Notes: generated from the letters alone by a model not told the origin. Counted from the stretch's first letter, positions 1 to 7,677 are shown. The stretch: 22,291 nucleotides of DNA from RGIG464 sp045599585 (GCA_045599585.1 JAZRWH010000068.1:1-22291), one strand, 5' to 3'. Program-made: numbers and translations.

Positions 1-61
1 CGGGTCGCTCCTCAGCGTTGCCTTATCCTCTGGAATAGTGGTCGAGTATTTTATCAAAACA

Positions 62-142
62 AATGAGGGATGTCGCCCCCTCGTTTTCAAATTGTCCTTG
101 ATTTGGGGGACACTTCAGACCTGCCGCCGGGCAGACGCCCCC
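62..142. repeat. GC-rich nested hairpins, possibly a decayed copy of the dispersed hairpin element
   Basis: Positions 65-81 read GAGGG-N7-CCCTC. On the minus strand this is GAGGGGGCGACATCCCTC, close to the GGGGGAGACATCCCCC end of the clear element copy at 7661-7676. Next to it, GGGGG at 105-109 can pair with CCCCC at 138-142, enclosing a second stem CTGCC/GGCAG (121-125 with 130-134). The AGCNGC closing stem of the family is not recognisable, so membership is uncertain. Confidence 0.3.
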
Positions 143-780
143 GACAGCTTCGCCTGAGTCATTTTTTGATAAGCTCCATCAAAAAACTTCGTGGCCAAAC
201 CGAAAAACGCCACAAAAATCCTCTGTGCCAAGAAAGCGAGCAGTGACACAGGAATTTTGCTTGAACATACTGCGTCTTAAAACACATGTGTTCGTCAACG
301 ACATGCGATTAAGGCGGGATAGAAACGCTATGGGTGGACCTCGACTAAAACATAGAACACACACGGACAGCATTTGATGACCTCTTCTCAAAAAATCTGA
401 TATGAGGAGAACCCCCTGTTTTCCTCATTACAGTATTGCCATCGAAAAGCGTTTCGTTACGTTTTTTTTGCTATTTTATGTGATGTCATGTTCCGATCAA
501 GATCGTATGTTCGTTGTGTTCCCCTATATCGTAGGTAACGTCTGTTAATGTGGTGCGAAGGCATGGGGCGGATGCGGGGAGTTTCGGACGGATGACCATT
601 GGGGCAACGGCAGGATTCATGTTGAATAGAGAATGAATTCTCGTTTCACTGAATGGGGGGGATGTATAAACATCATTGCGTCTATAAAAGATTGTTGTAA
701 GCGTGTTATTCAAAACGTGATTTTTTAATTCGTTGAAAATTTGTATTGTAATAAAAAGTATGATATGTGAACAATAAATG

Positions 781-810
781 GTCGATTTGTATCGACTTAG
801 TAAGTATAAT
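781..810 (+). promoter_or_regulatory. Palindrome plus TATAAT box upstream of the barrel gene
   Basis: A perfect inverted repeat GTCGAT-TTGT-ATCGAC (781-796) is followed by TATAAT (805-810), with the ATG at 826. The palindrome covers where a -35 box would lie, and no good -35 match is visible, so it could be an operator or activator site. The TATAAT box is only 15 nt from the start codon, which would leave a very short leader, so the true -10 may lie elsewhere. Confidence 0.35.
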
Positions 811-825
811 TGTATAGGTGCATAG

Positions 826-1560
826 ATGAAATTAGAACTATTTGTCTTTTTCGCATTATTAAATTTTGTATTATTTTATGGAAATTTCTGTTTAGCAGCT
901 GAAGAAGATTTTGGCGTGAGTTTGTCTGTGGGGGCAGATAAAAAATTAATCAGCGTCTTAAATATTGGGATGGACGCCGAAGTTCGCAGCAATCACAATT
1001 CTGAAGATCTTGAGCGTCTGGCGATTGGCGGCGTTGTAGGCTATAAGCCGATCGATTATTTTAAAATAGAATTAGGCTATACCTTTATTGATCAGTTTGA
1101 GCCAGAAGCCGAAAAGAATGAGGTGTGCATTAGTTCGTATTGGGCTCCGAAACATGAATTAGAAGCAACAGTATTGGGTATGCTTCCAATCGATTTTATA
1201 GAGTTGTCTCTGCGTTTTCGATATGAATATACGTGGCATCACGAAGTGAAAGCTGATCAATGGAGGAAAAATACGCCTAAAGAAACGATCATTGCTAAAG
1301 CTCATAAAACAGAGCATGTTTTGCGTTCTCGGCTTCAGCTTTCTGCAAAAATACCAGATACTATGTTTTCACTTTACGGCTCTTTTGATGTATATCATAA
1401 TTTGGCAGACGTTTTTAAGTTTATTAACATACGTTATCTGCTCGGGATAAATTATACTTTTATTAAACAGCATACGCCTGGTGTTTATGTAAGAGTTGAT
1501 TCGACACAAGGAAGCCCTAACAACTATTTACTTGGGTTTAAATACAAGTATGCTTTTTAA
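826..1560 (+). CDS. Outer-membrane beta-barrel protein, DUF2490-like
   Basis: The 244-residue product starts with a hydrophobic signal peptide (residues 2-24, probable cleavage near the Ala-Ala-Glu at 24-26). The rest shows alternating polar/aromatic strands such as 'FKIELGYTFID', 'LSLRFRYEYTW', 'RSRLQLSAKIP' and 'YLLGFKYKYAF'. The protein ends in Phe, the usual C-terminal signal of barrels inserted by the BAM machinery. Length and strand pattern fit the DUF2490 family of small barrels, whose function is unknown. The start is set by AGGTG at 816-820, five bases before ATG. The gene is richer in A and T than the genes to its right, which may mean recent acquisition, though this is a visual impression. 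It appears to be a single-gene unit. Another small porin-like barrel family is possible. Confidence 0.72.
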   Translation: MKLELFVFFALLNFVLFYGNFCLAAEEDFGVSLSVGADKKLISVLNIGMDAEVRSNHNSEDLERLAIGGVVGYKPIDYFKIELGYTFIDQFEPEAEKNEVCISSYWAPKHELEATVLGMLPIDFIELSLRFRYEYTWHHEVKADQWRKNTPKETIIAKAHKTEHVLRSRLQLSAKIPDTMFSLYGSFDVYHNLADVFKFINIRYLLGINYTFIKQHTPGVYVRVDSTQGSPNNYLLGFKYKYAF

Positions 1561-1739
1561 GTATTGGTAAATATCAGGAAGACTTCGTCTTCGATGCAGC
1601 TATTCATATAAGTTGGAAAATCAGGCTATTCGCTCGAATATCTTTGATCACATGAATATGTGATCGTTTGTAATCATAAAAAAAGCCATTGTTAAATCGC
1701 TTTTACTGTTGAAATAGCAGGGATGGGCGCCGCAGGCTT
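1561..1739. other. Intergenic hairpins after the barrel gene
   Basis: Two small inverted repeats follow the stop codon: GAAGAC-TTC-GTCTTC (1578-1592) and GATCACAT-GAAT-ATGTGATC (1646-1665). The second is a perfect 8-bp stem followed by GTTTGT, and may act as a weak terminator or as a binding site. Neither has a proper T-tract. Confidence 0.4.
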
Positions 1740-1794
1740 GAGGGGGTAGCGGCGTATTTGCTTGCAAATAGCCGCTCAGGGGGATGCTTCCCCC
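1740..1794 (+). repeat. Dispersed hairpin element, copy A (shortest)
   Basis: GGGGGT leads into the stem AGCGGC-G-TATTTGC / GCAAATA-GCCGCT (1748-1761 with 1764-1776), with one bulged G and only two loop bases. After CA comes GGGGGA-TGCT-TCCCCC (1779-1794). This is the minimal form of the element found at four other places in the window. It sits 54 bases before the DUF2293 start codon. The GTAG foot and bulged stem recall REP elements, but no RAYT transposase gene is present in the window. Confidence 0.8.
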
Positions 1795-1848
1795 GATAAC
1801 GGTAAATGAAAGTGCAGATTTGGAGTCAATTGGTTTTAGGTAATTAAA

Positions 1849-2568
1849 ATGTCCGCTAAATCTAATGTTATTCAAACCGATGAATATGCGGTATGGCTGG
1901 TACCTGCATCAAGCAATAAATTTAGAAAAGGAAATGAGGTCGTATTGTTGCCTGAGGGATGGGAGTATGTGCCCAAGGGTGATGCCGCTTTGACGCGTCG
2001 GATTAAGGCTTCGGGCAACTACTGGGTCGTCATGACACATTACAAACAAAAGCCGACGACTGCAGGACTATGTGCGCCACAAAGCGTCGTTGCTGCAATT
2101 CGACGCAAACTTGAAGACGAACGTGCTGATCCTGGGTATGTTCAAAAGCTTGAAAAGGGGAGAGCCTATCGTGCAAAAAAAGAACTTGCCTATCAGGGTG
2201 ATTTTAAGCAAGCAATTTTGGCATTTATTCAATTTCACCCGCGTTGGGCAGAGCTTGCAGATAGATTGGCCGAGGCCGTGACACAACATTCGACGCCCGT
2301 TGGAAGTGGTACGGTGGCTCGAACGGAAATGATTCCTATCGAACAGCGGGCTGAAGCGGCGGTGATTGCGTGGATGCGTCATCAAACGACTGCTTATGAT
2401 AAAATGTACATTCCGCGCGTTGCCGGACAACGACGTGAAGTCAGACATAAACTAGCAGAAGTATCTAGGTCTGTGCTTGCTAAATATCATTCTGGCTGCG
2501 ATGTGGATCTTTCTCTTTGTCCGCTTGCTCAAGCGTTAGACTTCATGCAGAATGTAAAAAAAGTGTAA
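1849..2568 (+). CDS. DUF2293 domain protein
   Basis: This 239-residue soluble protein has no signal peptide or membrane segment. The N-terminal part (about 10-65) is a small beta-rich region ('WEYVPKGDAALTRR'). The middle (85-140) is charged and helical ('RRKLEDERADPGYVQKLEKG'). The C-terminal region (about 160-225) carries the recognisable DUF2293 pattern 'AEAAVIAWMRHQTTAYDKM' followed by a basic stretch 'RREVRHKLAEVSRSVLAKY'. DUF2293 proteins occur in bacteria and fungi and have no established function; the basic, helical character is compatible with nucleic-acid binding, which is inference only. The start has a weak AGGT about ten bases upstream. The gene ends just before the bidirectional terminator shared with trhA. 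Confidence 0.72.
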   Translation: MSAKSNVIQTDEYAVWLVPASSNKFRKGNEVVLLPEGWEYVPKGDAALTRRIKASGNYWVVMTHYKQKPTTAGLCAPQSVVAAIRRKLEDERADPGYVQKLEKGRAYRAKKELAYQGDFKQAILAFIQFHPRWAELADRLAEAVTQHSTPVGSGTVARTEMIPIEQRAEAAVIAWMRHQTTAYDKMYIPRVAGQRREVRHKLAEVSRSVLAKYHSGCDVDLSLCPLAQALDFMQNVKKV

Positions 2569-2593
2569 AAACATTCGTGTGAAGTGCTCTTAA

Positions 2594-2629
2594 TTTATAC
2601 GGCGAATTTCATAAATTTCGCCGTATAAA
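2594..2629. terminator. Bidirectional terminator between DUF2293 gene and trhA
   Basis: A perfect 13-bp stem (2594-2606 with 2617-2629, arms TTTATACGGCGAA / TTCGCCGTATAAA) encloses a 10-base loop. It has A/T-rich flanks on both sides and lies 25 bases after one stop codon and 33 before the other in a convergent gene pair. It can serve both strands. Confidence 0.75.
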
Positions 2630-2662
2630 ATCGAATTGAGATATATCTATAAAACTAGGGCA

Positions 2663-3373
2663 TTAGGTTAAGCATCGATATACAAAGAAGAAGTGAGCGA
2701 TCGATCCCAGGACAATAAAGACGTGAAAGATTTCGTGACATCCAAACCGAGGATTATGTCGTCCTGGCCATTTAAGCGCGTATAGCACGCCTCCGATCGT
2801 ATAAAGCAAGCCGCCCCCCAAACACCAAGCGACGGGGGCAAATCCTGCGTTCTGCCACATGAAGGGCAATGCAACGATCGAAATCCAGCCCAAAATAATA
2901 TATATTGACGCTGTAAGTTTGCGCGGGCAGTTGATCCATGTAAAGGCCATGATTGTGCCAGCAATGGCAAGCGTCCAGATTGTAGCAAGTAGTCCGTAGC
3001 CAAGTGCTCCTTGAAGGAGCGTGAGGCAGAGGGGGGTATAGGTACCTGCAATCAGCAGGTATACGGCTGTATGATCCGTTTTGCGAAGAAGAATGCGTTT
3101 GTCGACTGTGGTATGAATGGCGTGATAGAGTGTGCTACAGAGGTACAACACAATCATGGATACGCTATAAACGATAAAACCACCAATTCGAAGGGCGTCG
3201 TGATCCGGAATGACTTTGATCAGTAAAAAGACCGTTCCGAGGATGGCCAAGGCGATACCAATACCATGGGTAATGGCAGACCAAGGTCGAAGTCCGTCAA
3301 ATGGATTGCGTCCAGCTTCAAAGGGACGTTTTGAGTTTCCATCGAAAACATTTTGATTGATTGCATTATCCAT
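2663..3373 (-). CDS. trhA: Hemolysin-III / TrhA (YqfA) family membrane protein
   Basis: The 236-residue protein has about seven hydrophobic helices between residues 35 and 230 and the family landmarks: 'SAITHGIGIALAILG' at helix 1, 'CSTLYH' after helix 2, 'RKTDHTAVYLLIAGTYTP' before helix 3, and 'HEIFHVFIVLGSIAHF' near the end. The His/Asp residues in these motifs match the metal site of the PAQR/HlyIII fold. In other bacteria TrhA influences membrane-lipid balance; the 'hemolysin' label is historical. The start is taken as the ATG at 3371-3373 because GAGG lies six bases upstream; an in-frame TTG two codons earlier would overlap that site. It follows a 60-aa membrane protein gene on the same strand (68-base gap), so the two are probably co-transcribed. 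Confidence 0.9.
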   Translation of the reverse strand: MDNAINQNVFDGNSKRPFEAGRNPFDGLRPWSAITHGIGIALAILGTVFLLIKVIPDHDALRIGGFIVYSVSMIVLYLCSTLYHAIHTTVDKRILLRKTDHTAVYLLIAGTYTPLCLTLLQGALGYGLLATIWTLAIAGTIMAFTWINCPRKLTASIYIILGWISIVALPFMWQNAGFAPVAWCLGGGLLYTIGGVLYALKWPGRHNPRFGCHEIFHVFIVLGSIAHFFFVYRCLT

Positions 3374-3441
3374 AAGCAACCTCGTGCGCGTTGTGCTTAT
3401 ATCGATTTAAACGTTTTCTGGGCGTGAGTCACAAAGATGGC

Positions 3442-3624
3442 TTAAAAGCGAATATGGGCAAGCGGATTGATGGGAGCAGATTTGATAAGAAGGACAACTG
3501 CACCGAGAACAGCGTGTGCCATGCCAATGCTACGTGAGATGAAGACGGGCGTGTGCGTACTTTCGCGGTAAGCATTGGGCTGATTGCTGAGATGAGTATC
3601 GAATTTAACGCGTGTCTTTTCCAT
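3442..3624 (-). CDS. Small single-helix membrane protein resembling TrhA helix 1
   Basis: This 60-residue protein has a good ribosome-binding site, AGGAG seven bases before its ATG. The N-terminal half is polar ('RVKFDTHLSNQPNAYRES') and residues 32-48 form one membrane helix. Over 20 residues the helix region matches TrhA's first helix at 12 positions by hand alignment ('IGMAHAVLGAVVLLIK' against 'IGIALAILGTVFLLIK'). It lies immediately upstream of trhA on the same strand. It might be a truncated paralogue, a partner peptide, or convergent helix composition; no function can be assigned. The strong ribosome-binding site argues against chance. Confidence 0.62.
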   Translation of the reverse strand: MEKTRVKFDTHLSNQPNAYRESTHTPVFISRSIGMAHAVLGAVVLLIKSAPINPLAHIRF

Positions 3625-3659
3625 ATCTGTGCTCCTAATAAGCGAAGGTCTTTAAACGC

Positions 3660-3678
3660 TGTCAGCTCGTTGCTGACA
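3660..3678. promoter_or_regulatory. Inverted repeat upstream of the small membrane protein gene
   Basis: TGTCAGC (3660-3666) and GCTGACA (3672-3678) form a 7-bp inverted repeat with a five-base spacer, 35 bases upstream of the minus-strand start at 3624. It could be an operator or a leader hairpin. No convincing -35/-10 pair was identified around it. Confidence 0.3.
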
Positions 3679-4214
3679 TTTTGGCTTTTAACATACGGTT
3701 GTCATCGAAATGTCACGGAGTCGGTGAAAGTTTGCGACTCGCTCTGCGTCTTCTCAAGGGTATGATCATTTTGTTTTGTGGGCTGTCTATTTCATACGAC
3801 AGCCCTCTGGCGCTATGGCGTAGCCATACGCGCCAGAAAATAATATAATTATTTAAAGGATTATACTTGTATATATTGATGAATGGAAAATTGGATAAAT
3901 ATATAAATAGAATAATATTGAAAAATGTGCTGTGTAAATTGTAATTTGATATGCTCGTATTGTAGATATAATTTATACTAGCGCGGGTGTATGGAATGTA
4001 ATGATGAAAGAAAATGCGCTGCGTATTGATGCAGATGGCAGATGAAATTATATTTATTAGGCCACGTGTAGCGCAAGCAAGATTGCGTCAATAGCAGCGC
4101 ACCGAAGCCGTATGCGCTGTAGGCGCATAGGCGAAGGTCAAAATGGCAAAAATAGACCAATTTATCACAATGCATTCTCATAAATATGAGCGAAATATGC
4201 TATAAGTATCAAGG
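3679..4214. other. AT-rich intergenic stretch with three palindromes
   Basis: No supportable gene was found. Visible structures are GGGCTGTC / GACAGCCC (3780-3805, ten-base loop), the adjacent long stem CTGGCGC-TATGGC / GCCATA-C-GCGCCAG (3807-3836), and TATGCGC-TGTAG-GCGCATA (4111-4129). None has a T-tract, so they are not standard terminators. The rest (about 3840-4070) is very AT-rich. Confidence 0.5.
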
Positions 4215-4236
4215 TGGCGCATTCGAACAAGCGCCT
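4215..4236 (+). promoter_or_regulatory. Short leader hairpin before rlmI
   Basis: GGCGC and GCGCC, separated by ATTCGAACAA, form a five-pair stem ending just before the AGGAG ribosome-binding site (4239-4243) of rlmI. It might tune translation, but it is small and could be chance. Confidence 0.25.
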
Positions 4237-4250
4237 TTAGGAGTTCTAAG

Positions 4251-5474
4251 ATGGGTAGAGAATATCCGGTGTTTATCGTAACACCAAAAGCAGAAAAGAG
4301 TTTGCGCGCGGGTCATCCGTGGGTGTTTGGCGAAGAAGTGACGGAAGTCCGAGGCTCGTATGAGCAGGGGCAGATTGTCGATGTCAAAAGTGGGAAAGGC
4401 GCGTATTTAGGAAGCGGTATTGTTAATGATACAAGTAAAATCCGTGTTCGCGTCATTTCGAACAATGCGAATGATCGTTTTGATCGGGCGTTTTGGGCCC
4501 GTCGTGTGCAATATGCCATTGAATATCGTAAACATGTGATGGGGGCAGATTTTCGATACTGCCGTTTAATTTTTGGAGAAAGTGATCAGTTTCCGGGGCT
4601 TGTCGTTGATCGTTTTGACGATGTACTTTCGATTCAGACGATGAGCTTGGGCATGGAGCAGCGCAAAGCGATGATTTTTGAGCTTATCGTTGAAACGTTG
4701 CGCGGTATGGGTGAAACGATTAACGCAATCTACGAACGCTGTGATGTAGCAACAAGAGAAAAAGAAGGCTTGGCGCAGTACAAGGCTTTTTACGAAATGG
4801 ACGGTTTGCGGACGGATCTTTCGGGGCACGTCGATATCATCGAGAATGGTATTACATTTGATGTAAATTACATTGATGGACAAAAAACGGGATATTTTCT
4901 CGATCAAAAGTATAATCGACGCGCAGTGATGCAGCTTGCGCACGGTCGACGCGTTTTGGACTGTTTTACGCATACGGGATCTTTTGCACTTCACGCGGCG
5001 GCCGGCGGCGCTGCATCCGTGACTGCAGTCGATATTTCAGCGCTAGCGATTGATCAGGCTAAAGAAAATGCAAGACGCAACCAACTTGACGGCAAGATGT
5101 CCTTTGTCGTGGCAGATGTGTTTAAGTATCTCGATGAAAAAGTGGAGGCTAAATCGCGAGAATTTGATTTTATTATTCTCGATCCGCCGGCGTTTACCAA
5201 GAGTAATGCTACGGCGCGAAATGCTTATTTTGGCTATAAAGACATTAATTTTAAGGCCATGCGCATGCTTCCACGAGGGGGGTATCTTGCAACGTGTTCT
5301 TGTTCGCATTTTATGCTCGACGAAATGTTCCGCAAGATGGTTCTCGAAGCTGCAAATGAAGCGGGGGTTCAGCTTAGACAGATCGAAGGGCGTCAACAAT
5401 GTGCGGATCATCCCATCCTTATGCAGGTGCCCGAAACAAATTATCTTAAGTTTTATCTCTACCAGGTAGTGTAG
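4251..5474 (+). CDS. rlmI: 23S rRNA m5C methyltransferase, RlmI family
   Basis: The 407-residue enzyme belongs to the RlmI family, which uses S-adenosylmethionine to methylate a cytosine of 23S rRNA (C1962 in E. coli). Residues 1-75 form a PUA RNA-binding domain ('GHPWVFGEEV'). The linker contains 'TGYFLDQKYNRR', characteristic of the family. The Rossmann methyltransferase follows: motif I 'VLDCFTHTGSFALHAA' near 235-250, the acidic ribose-binding strand 'VTAVDIS', catalytic-site motif 'ILDPPAF' near 309-315, and 'CSCSHFM' near 349-355. Length is typical. The start has AGGAG seven bases before ATG. The gene is monocistronic as far as can be seen, and is followed by an AT-rich hairpin. Assignment to RlmI rather than a close paralogue is by motif recognition only. 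Confidence 0.9.
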   Translation: MGREYPVFIVTPKAEKSLRAGHPWVFGEEVTEVRGSYEQGQIVDVKSGKGAYLGSGIVNDTSKIRVRVISNNANDRFDRAFWARRVQYAIEYRKHVMGADFRYCRLIFGESDQFPGLVVDRFDDVLSIQTMSLGMEQRKAMIFELIVETLRGMGETINAIYERCDVATREKEGLAQYKAFYEMDGLRTDLSGHVDIIENGITFDVNYIDGQKTGYFLDQKYNRRAVMQLAHGRRVLDCFTHTGSFALHAAAGGAASVTAVDISALAIDQAKENARRNQLDGKMSFVVADVFKYLDEKVEAKSREFDFIILDPPAFTKSNATARNAYFGYKDINFKAMRMLPRGGYLATCSCSHFMLDEMFRKMVLEAANEAGVQLRQIEGRQQCADHPILMQVPETNYLKFYLYQVV

Positions 5475-5486
5475 TCATCTTTGATC

Positions 5487-5511
5487 AAATTTGTATAAAT
5501 AATACAAATTT
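5487..5511 (+). terminator. AT-rich hairpin after rlmI
   Basis: AAATTTGTAT-AAATA-ATACAAATTT is a perfect 10-bp stem 13 bases after the stop codon. It is followed by TCTG rather than a T-run, so it would be a weak terminator. A similar AT-rich hairpin follows the peptidase gene at 15253-15273. Confidence 0.4.
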
Positions 5512-5567
5512 CTGTCCTCAATAAATTGTCAATATCGACTGAAAATTGAGTCAGTGTGAGGGTTGAT

Positions 5568-7301
5568 ATGAAATGTAGATTCAGTGTGTGGGTAAGCTTG
5601 TTGGCGATGCTATGTCTCAATGCTTGTGATGACAGCAGCGATTCGAATAAAACTGAAACGCCGGCAGTCAAGCCAGATCCTGGTGAACCTGGTCATGGTA
5701 ATGGAACTGGGAATAACGATCCAGTCACGACTGAGCCCGAAGATCCAGGAACGGTGACTCCAGATCCGGGCGGCCAGACTGAAAAGCCAGATCCCGTGAA
5801 ACCTGTATGTGGCAATGGTATCCGAGAGGCGGGTGAGCAGTGCGATGGCAATGATCACGTGCCTGTATCGTGTGAGGCGTACGATCAGTTTTTAGATTGG
5901 GAAGAAGGCGGCAAGCCTGCTTGCAATGATGACTGTACCTATTCACAGGGGTCATGCGTAGAAGCCTACTGTGGCAACGGCATTTTGTCGGGCAATGAAG
6001 TTTGTGACGGCAGTTGGGGGGTTCCTGAAACCTGTGAAGCGTTTAATCCTAACAAAAAATGGGCGCCCGGTGGATCTCCTGCGTGTAACAACGATTGTAG
6101 TGATTTTACAGCGGGTACTTGCAAGCTTATCGATGAACATGAAATTACATTTATGAATTGGAATGTTCAGGTTGACTATCCAACGTGGGGCGGTCATCCC
6201 GTCGACGACCGTGCTAAATTATTATACGATACTATGATGAGTTGGAAATCTGTTCCAGACATCTTTGCTATCATTGAGGTTAGCCCTAATTGGCACCGTC
6301 CTGATATTGCAGAGTATTTTGAACGCATGGGATATGTTTGGGCTGACGTTGATCTAGAAAAAAAATGGTATGACTGGAAAGACGGCTTTACCTGCGGTGA
6401 AAATAACGAAAATGTCTACACTGATACAACGGAGAATGAGCTCCGCAGGCAGGATCATGGTGCGAGCTGCGTATTCTTTACGGATCTTTTGTATCAGAAA
6501 GACAAATTTGATCTTCTCGAAGCAACGTATATTCCGCTTTTCCCGCCGACGGACTGGGATGGGCTTCCTGAAAATTGTATGCTTCACATTCGCGGTGATT
6601 TTTGTAGCACGTACGAACCGGATGGCGTGTACTACGGCAACAAAACTATATCCTTTGCAGCCGTTTTGCGAGAGAAGACAACGGGGCAGGTCTTTATTGC
6701 CGTATCTAATCACTGGAATCCGAATAACGGAACGACACAAGATATGCCTCCGGCATCGATATTCGGACCTGTTGCAGAAAATGAGCGTGTTCGTGTCTAC
6801 GGCGCCAAAAAAGCAGCTGCTTTCGTAAAGGAACTTCAAGCTAAATATGAAGGTTCGTATGTCATTTTTGGTGGCGATTTTAATACCGTTGATTTTAGTA
6901 TTCTGACAGAATCTCCTTCGATCAAGCTTATATTTGGTTCGACGATTGAATCCATTCTCAAAGGCTTAAACAGCTTTATGGTTGGACCTTACGAAGCTGA
7001 TCAACTCGAAAAAGGGTTTATGGGGTCACATGCTGAATTTGCAAAAGCTTCTGGGCTTTTGGATGCTCGTACCCAGGCCAAGACTAATCTTACGGACTTT
7101 GTAGACAATCCGACAGCCATTGAGGATATCGTTGAAAAATATACGACGATGTTTAGCTTTACGCCGATTATCGATTACACGTTCTATTCACCAGAGCTTA
7201 TATTAAAGAAGTACGAAGTGCCGAGCGGTTCTCAGTATCCTTTGATTTCGGATCATGCACCGGTTAAGACAACGTACGTCTATGAAATGCCAAGCAAATA
7301 A
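5568..7301 (+). CDS. Secreted lipoprotein: two Cys-rich repeats plus endonuclease/exonuclease/phosphatase domain
   Basis: The 577-residue protein starts with a lipoprotein signal ending in 'LNAC' (lipidated Cys20), then a Pro/Asp/Glu/Gly-rich linker to about residue 80. Two cysteine-rich repeats of the DUF4215 type, each with six Cys and beginning 'CGNGI', cover about 82-190. An EEP (DNase I-like) domain fills 195-577. Its active-site set looks complete: Asn199 in 'NWN', Glu237 in 'AIIEVS', His382/Asn384 in 'NHWNPN', Asp437/Asn439 in 'GGDFNT', Asp536 in 'IIDYTFY' and Asp562-His563 in 'SDHAP'. It should therefore be a metal-dependent phosphodiesterase or phosphatase acting outside the cytoplasm; the substrate (DNA, lipid or other) is unknown. 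Four extra Cys inside the EEP domain suggest disulfides. The ATG is chosen over an upstream in-frame GTG because GAGG lies six bases before it. Confidence 0.85.
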   Translation: MKCRFSVWVSLLAMLCLNACDDSSDSNKTETPAVKPDPGEPGHGNGTGNNDPVTTEPEDPGTVTPDPGGQTEKPDPVKPVCGNGIREAGEQCDGNDHVPVSCEAYDQFLDWEEGGKPACNDDCTYSQGSCVEAYCGNGILSGNEVCDGSWGVPETCEAFNPNKKWAPGGSPACNNDCSDFTAGTCKLIDEHEITFMNWNVQVDYPTWGGHPVDDRAKLLYDTMMSWKSVPDIFAIIEVSPNWHRPDIAEYFERMGYVWADVDLEKKWYDWKDGFTCGENNENVYTDTTENELRRQDHGASCVFFTDLLYQKDKFDLLEATYIPLFPPTDWDGLPENCMLHIRGDFCSTYEPDGVYYGNKTISFAAVLREKTTGQVFIAVSNHWNPNNGTTQDMPPASIFGPVAENERVRVYGAKKAAAFVKELQAKYEGSYVIFGGDFNTVDFSILTESPSIKLIFGSTIESILKGLNSFMVGPYEADQLEKGFMGSHAEFAKASGLLDARTQAKTNLTDFVDNPTAIEDIVEKYTTMFSFTPIIDYTFYSPELILKKYEVPSGSQYPLISDHAPVKTTYVYEMPSK

Positions 7302-7321
7302 AAGTATTTCATGACTTTTTT

Positions 7322-7353
7322 AAGCATCTCATATCTTATGAGATGCTTTTTTT
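7322..7353 (+). terminator. Rho-independent terminator after the EEP lipoprotein gene
   Basis: AAGCATCTCAT (7322-7332) pairs perfectly with ATGAGATGCTT (7338-7348) around a five-base loop and is followed by a run of T to 7353. It lies 20 bases after the stop codon. Confidence 0.9.
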
Positions 7354-7455
7354 ATTTAATGATATTGCTGTCCCACAACATATTCTCATTAACTATAACG
7401 AAATGCGCTCGTTACAGAATTTTATACAAATAGGTTGGCGTTAGGCTGGGGCGTT

Positions 7456-7677
7456 GCGGGGCAAAAGCCCCGCAGAGGGGGTAGCTGCGTATCCTGCGGC
7501 AATTGAACAATCAAGATAATAGCACAAGATTACAAACGCCCCTGCACAGAAAAGCCAAATCATTGCGTAAGAGGACGTAACAGCAATTTGTTATGAGCCG
7601 GATATGTGTTGGTGGGGGGCGTTTTATAAAAAGAGATCTGAGCCGCTGGAAAGCAGCTCAGGGGGAGACATCCCCCC
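7456..7677 (+). repeat. Dispersed hairpin element, copy B
   Basis: The left part is a GCGGGGC-AAAA-GCCCCGC hairpin (7456-7473), then AGAGGGGGT and AGCTGC (7483-7488). The right part has GCAGCT (7653-7658), CA, and the hairpin GGGGGA-GACA-TCCCCC (7661-7676). The closing stem is AGCTGC/GCAGCT, so both arms differ from copy A at the paired position. About 160 bases of unrelated sequence lie between. The element occupies most of the gap between two convergent genes; apart from it that gap shows nothing else. Confidence 0.75.

Larger units (their letters stand above)
1..825. other. Gene-free left end with hairpins
   Basis: No open frame here has a credible ribosome-binding site or protein-like composition; the two minus-strand frames of 70-75 codons look like chance. 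What can be seen is a GC-rich nested hairpin block (62-142), then increasingly AT-rich DNA with a palindrome and a TATAAT box just before the next gene. The stretch could be decayed intergenic repeat DNA or the end of a gene lying outside the window. Confidence 0.5.

Noticed and set aside
179..391. 70-codon minus-strand frame
   Set aside because: No ribosome-binding site and random-looking composition in a hairpin-rich gene-free stretch.
486..713. 75-codon minus-strand frame near the left end
   Set aside because: It starts at TTG without a ribosome-binding site and has no protein-like pattern.
3978..4181. 67-codon minus-strand frame
   Set aside because: It runs through a palindrome (4111-4129), is rich in Cys/His/Tyr in a random way, and has no supported start.
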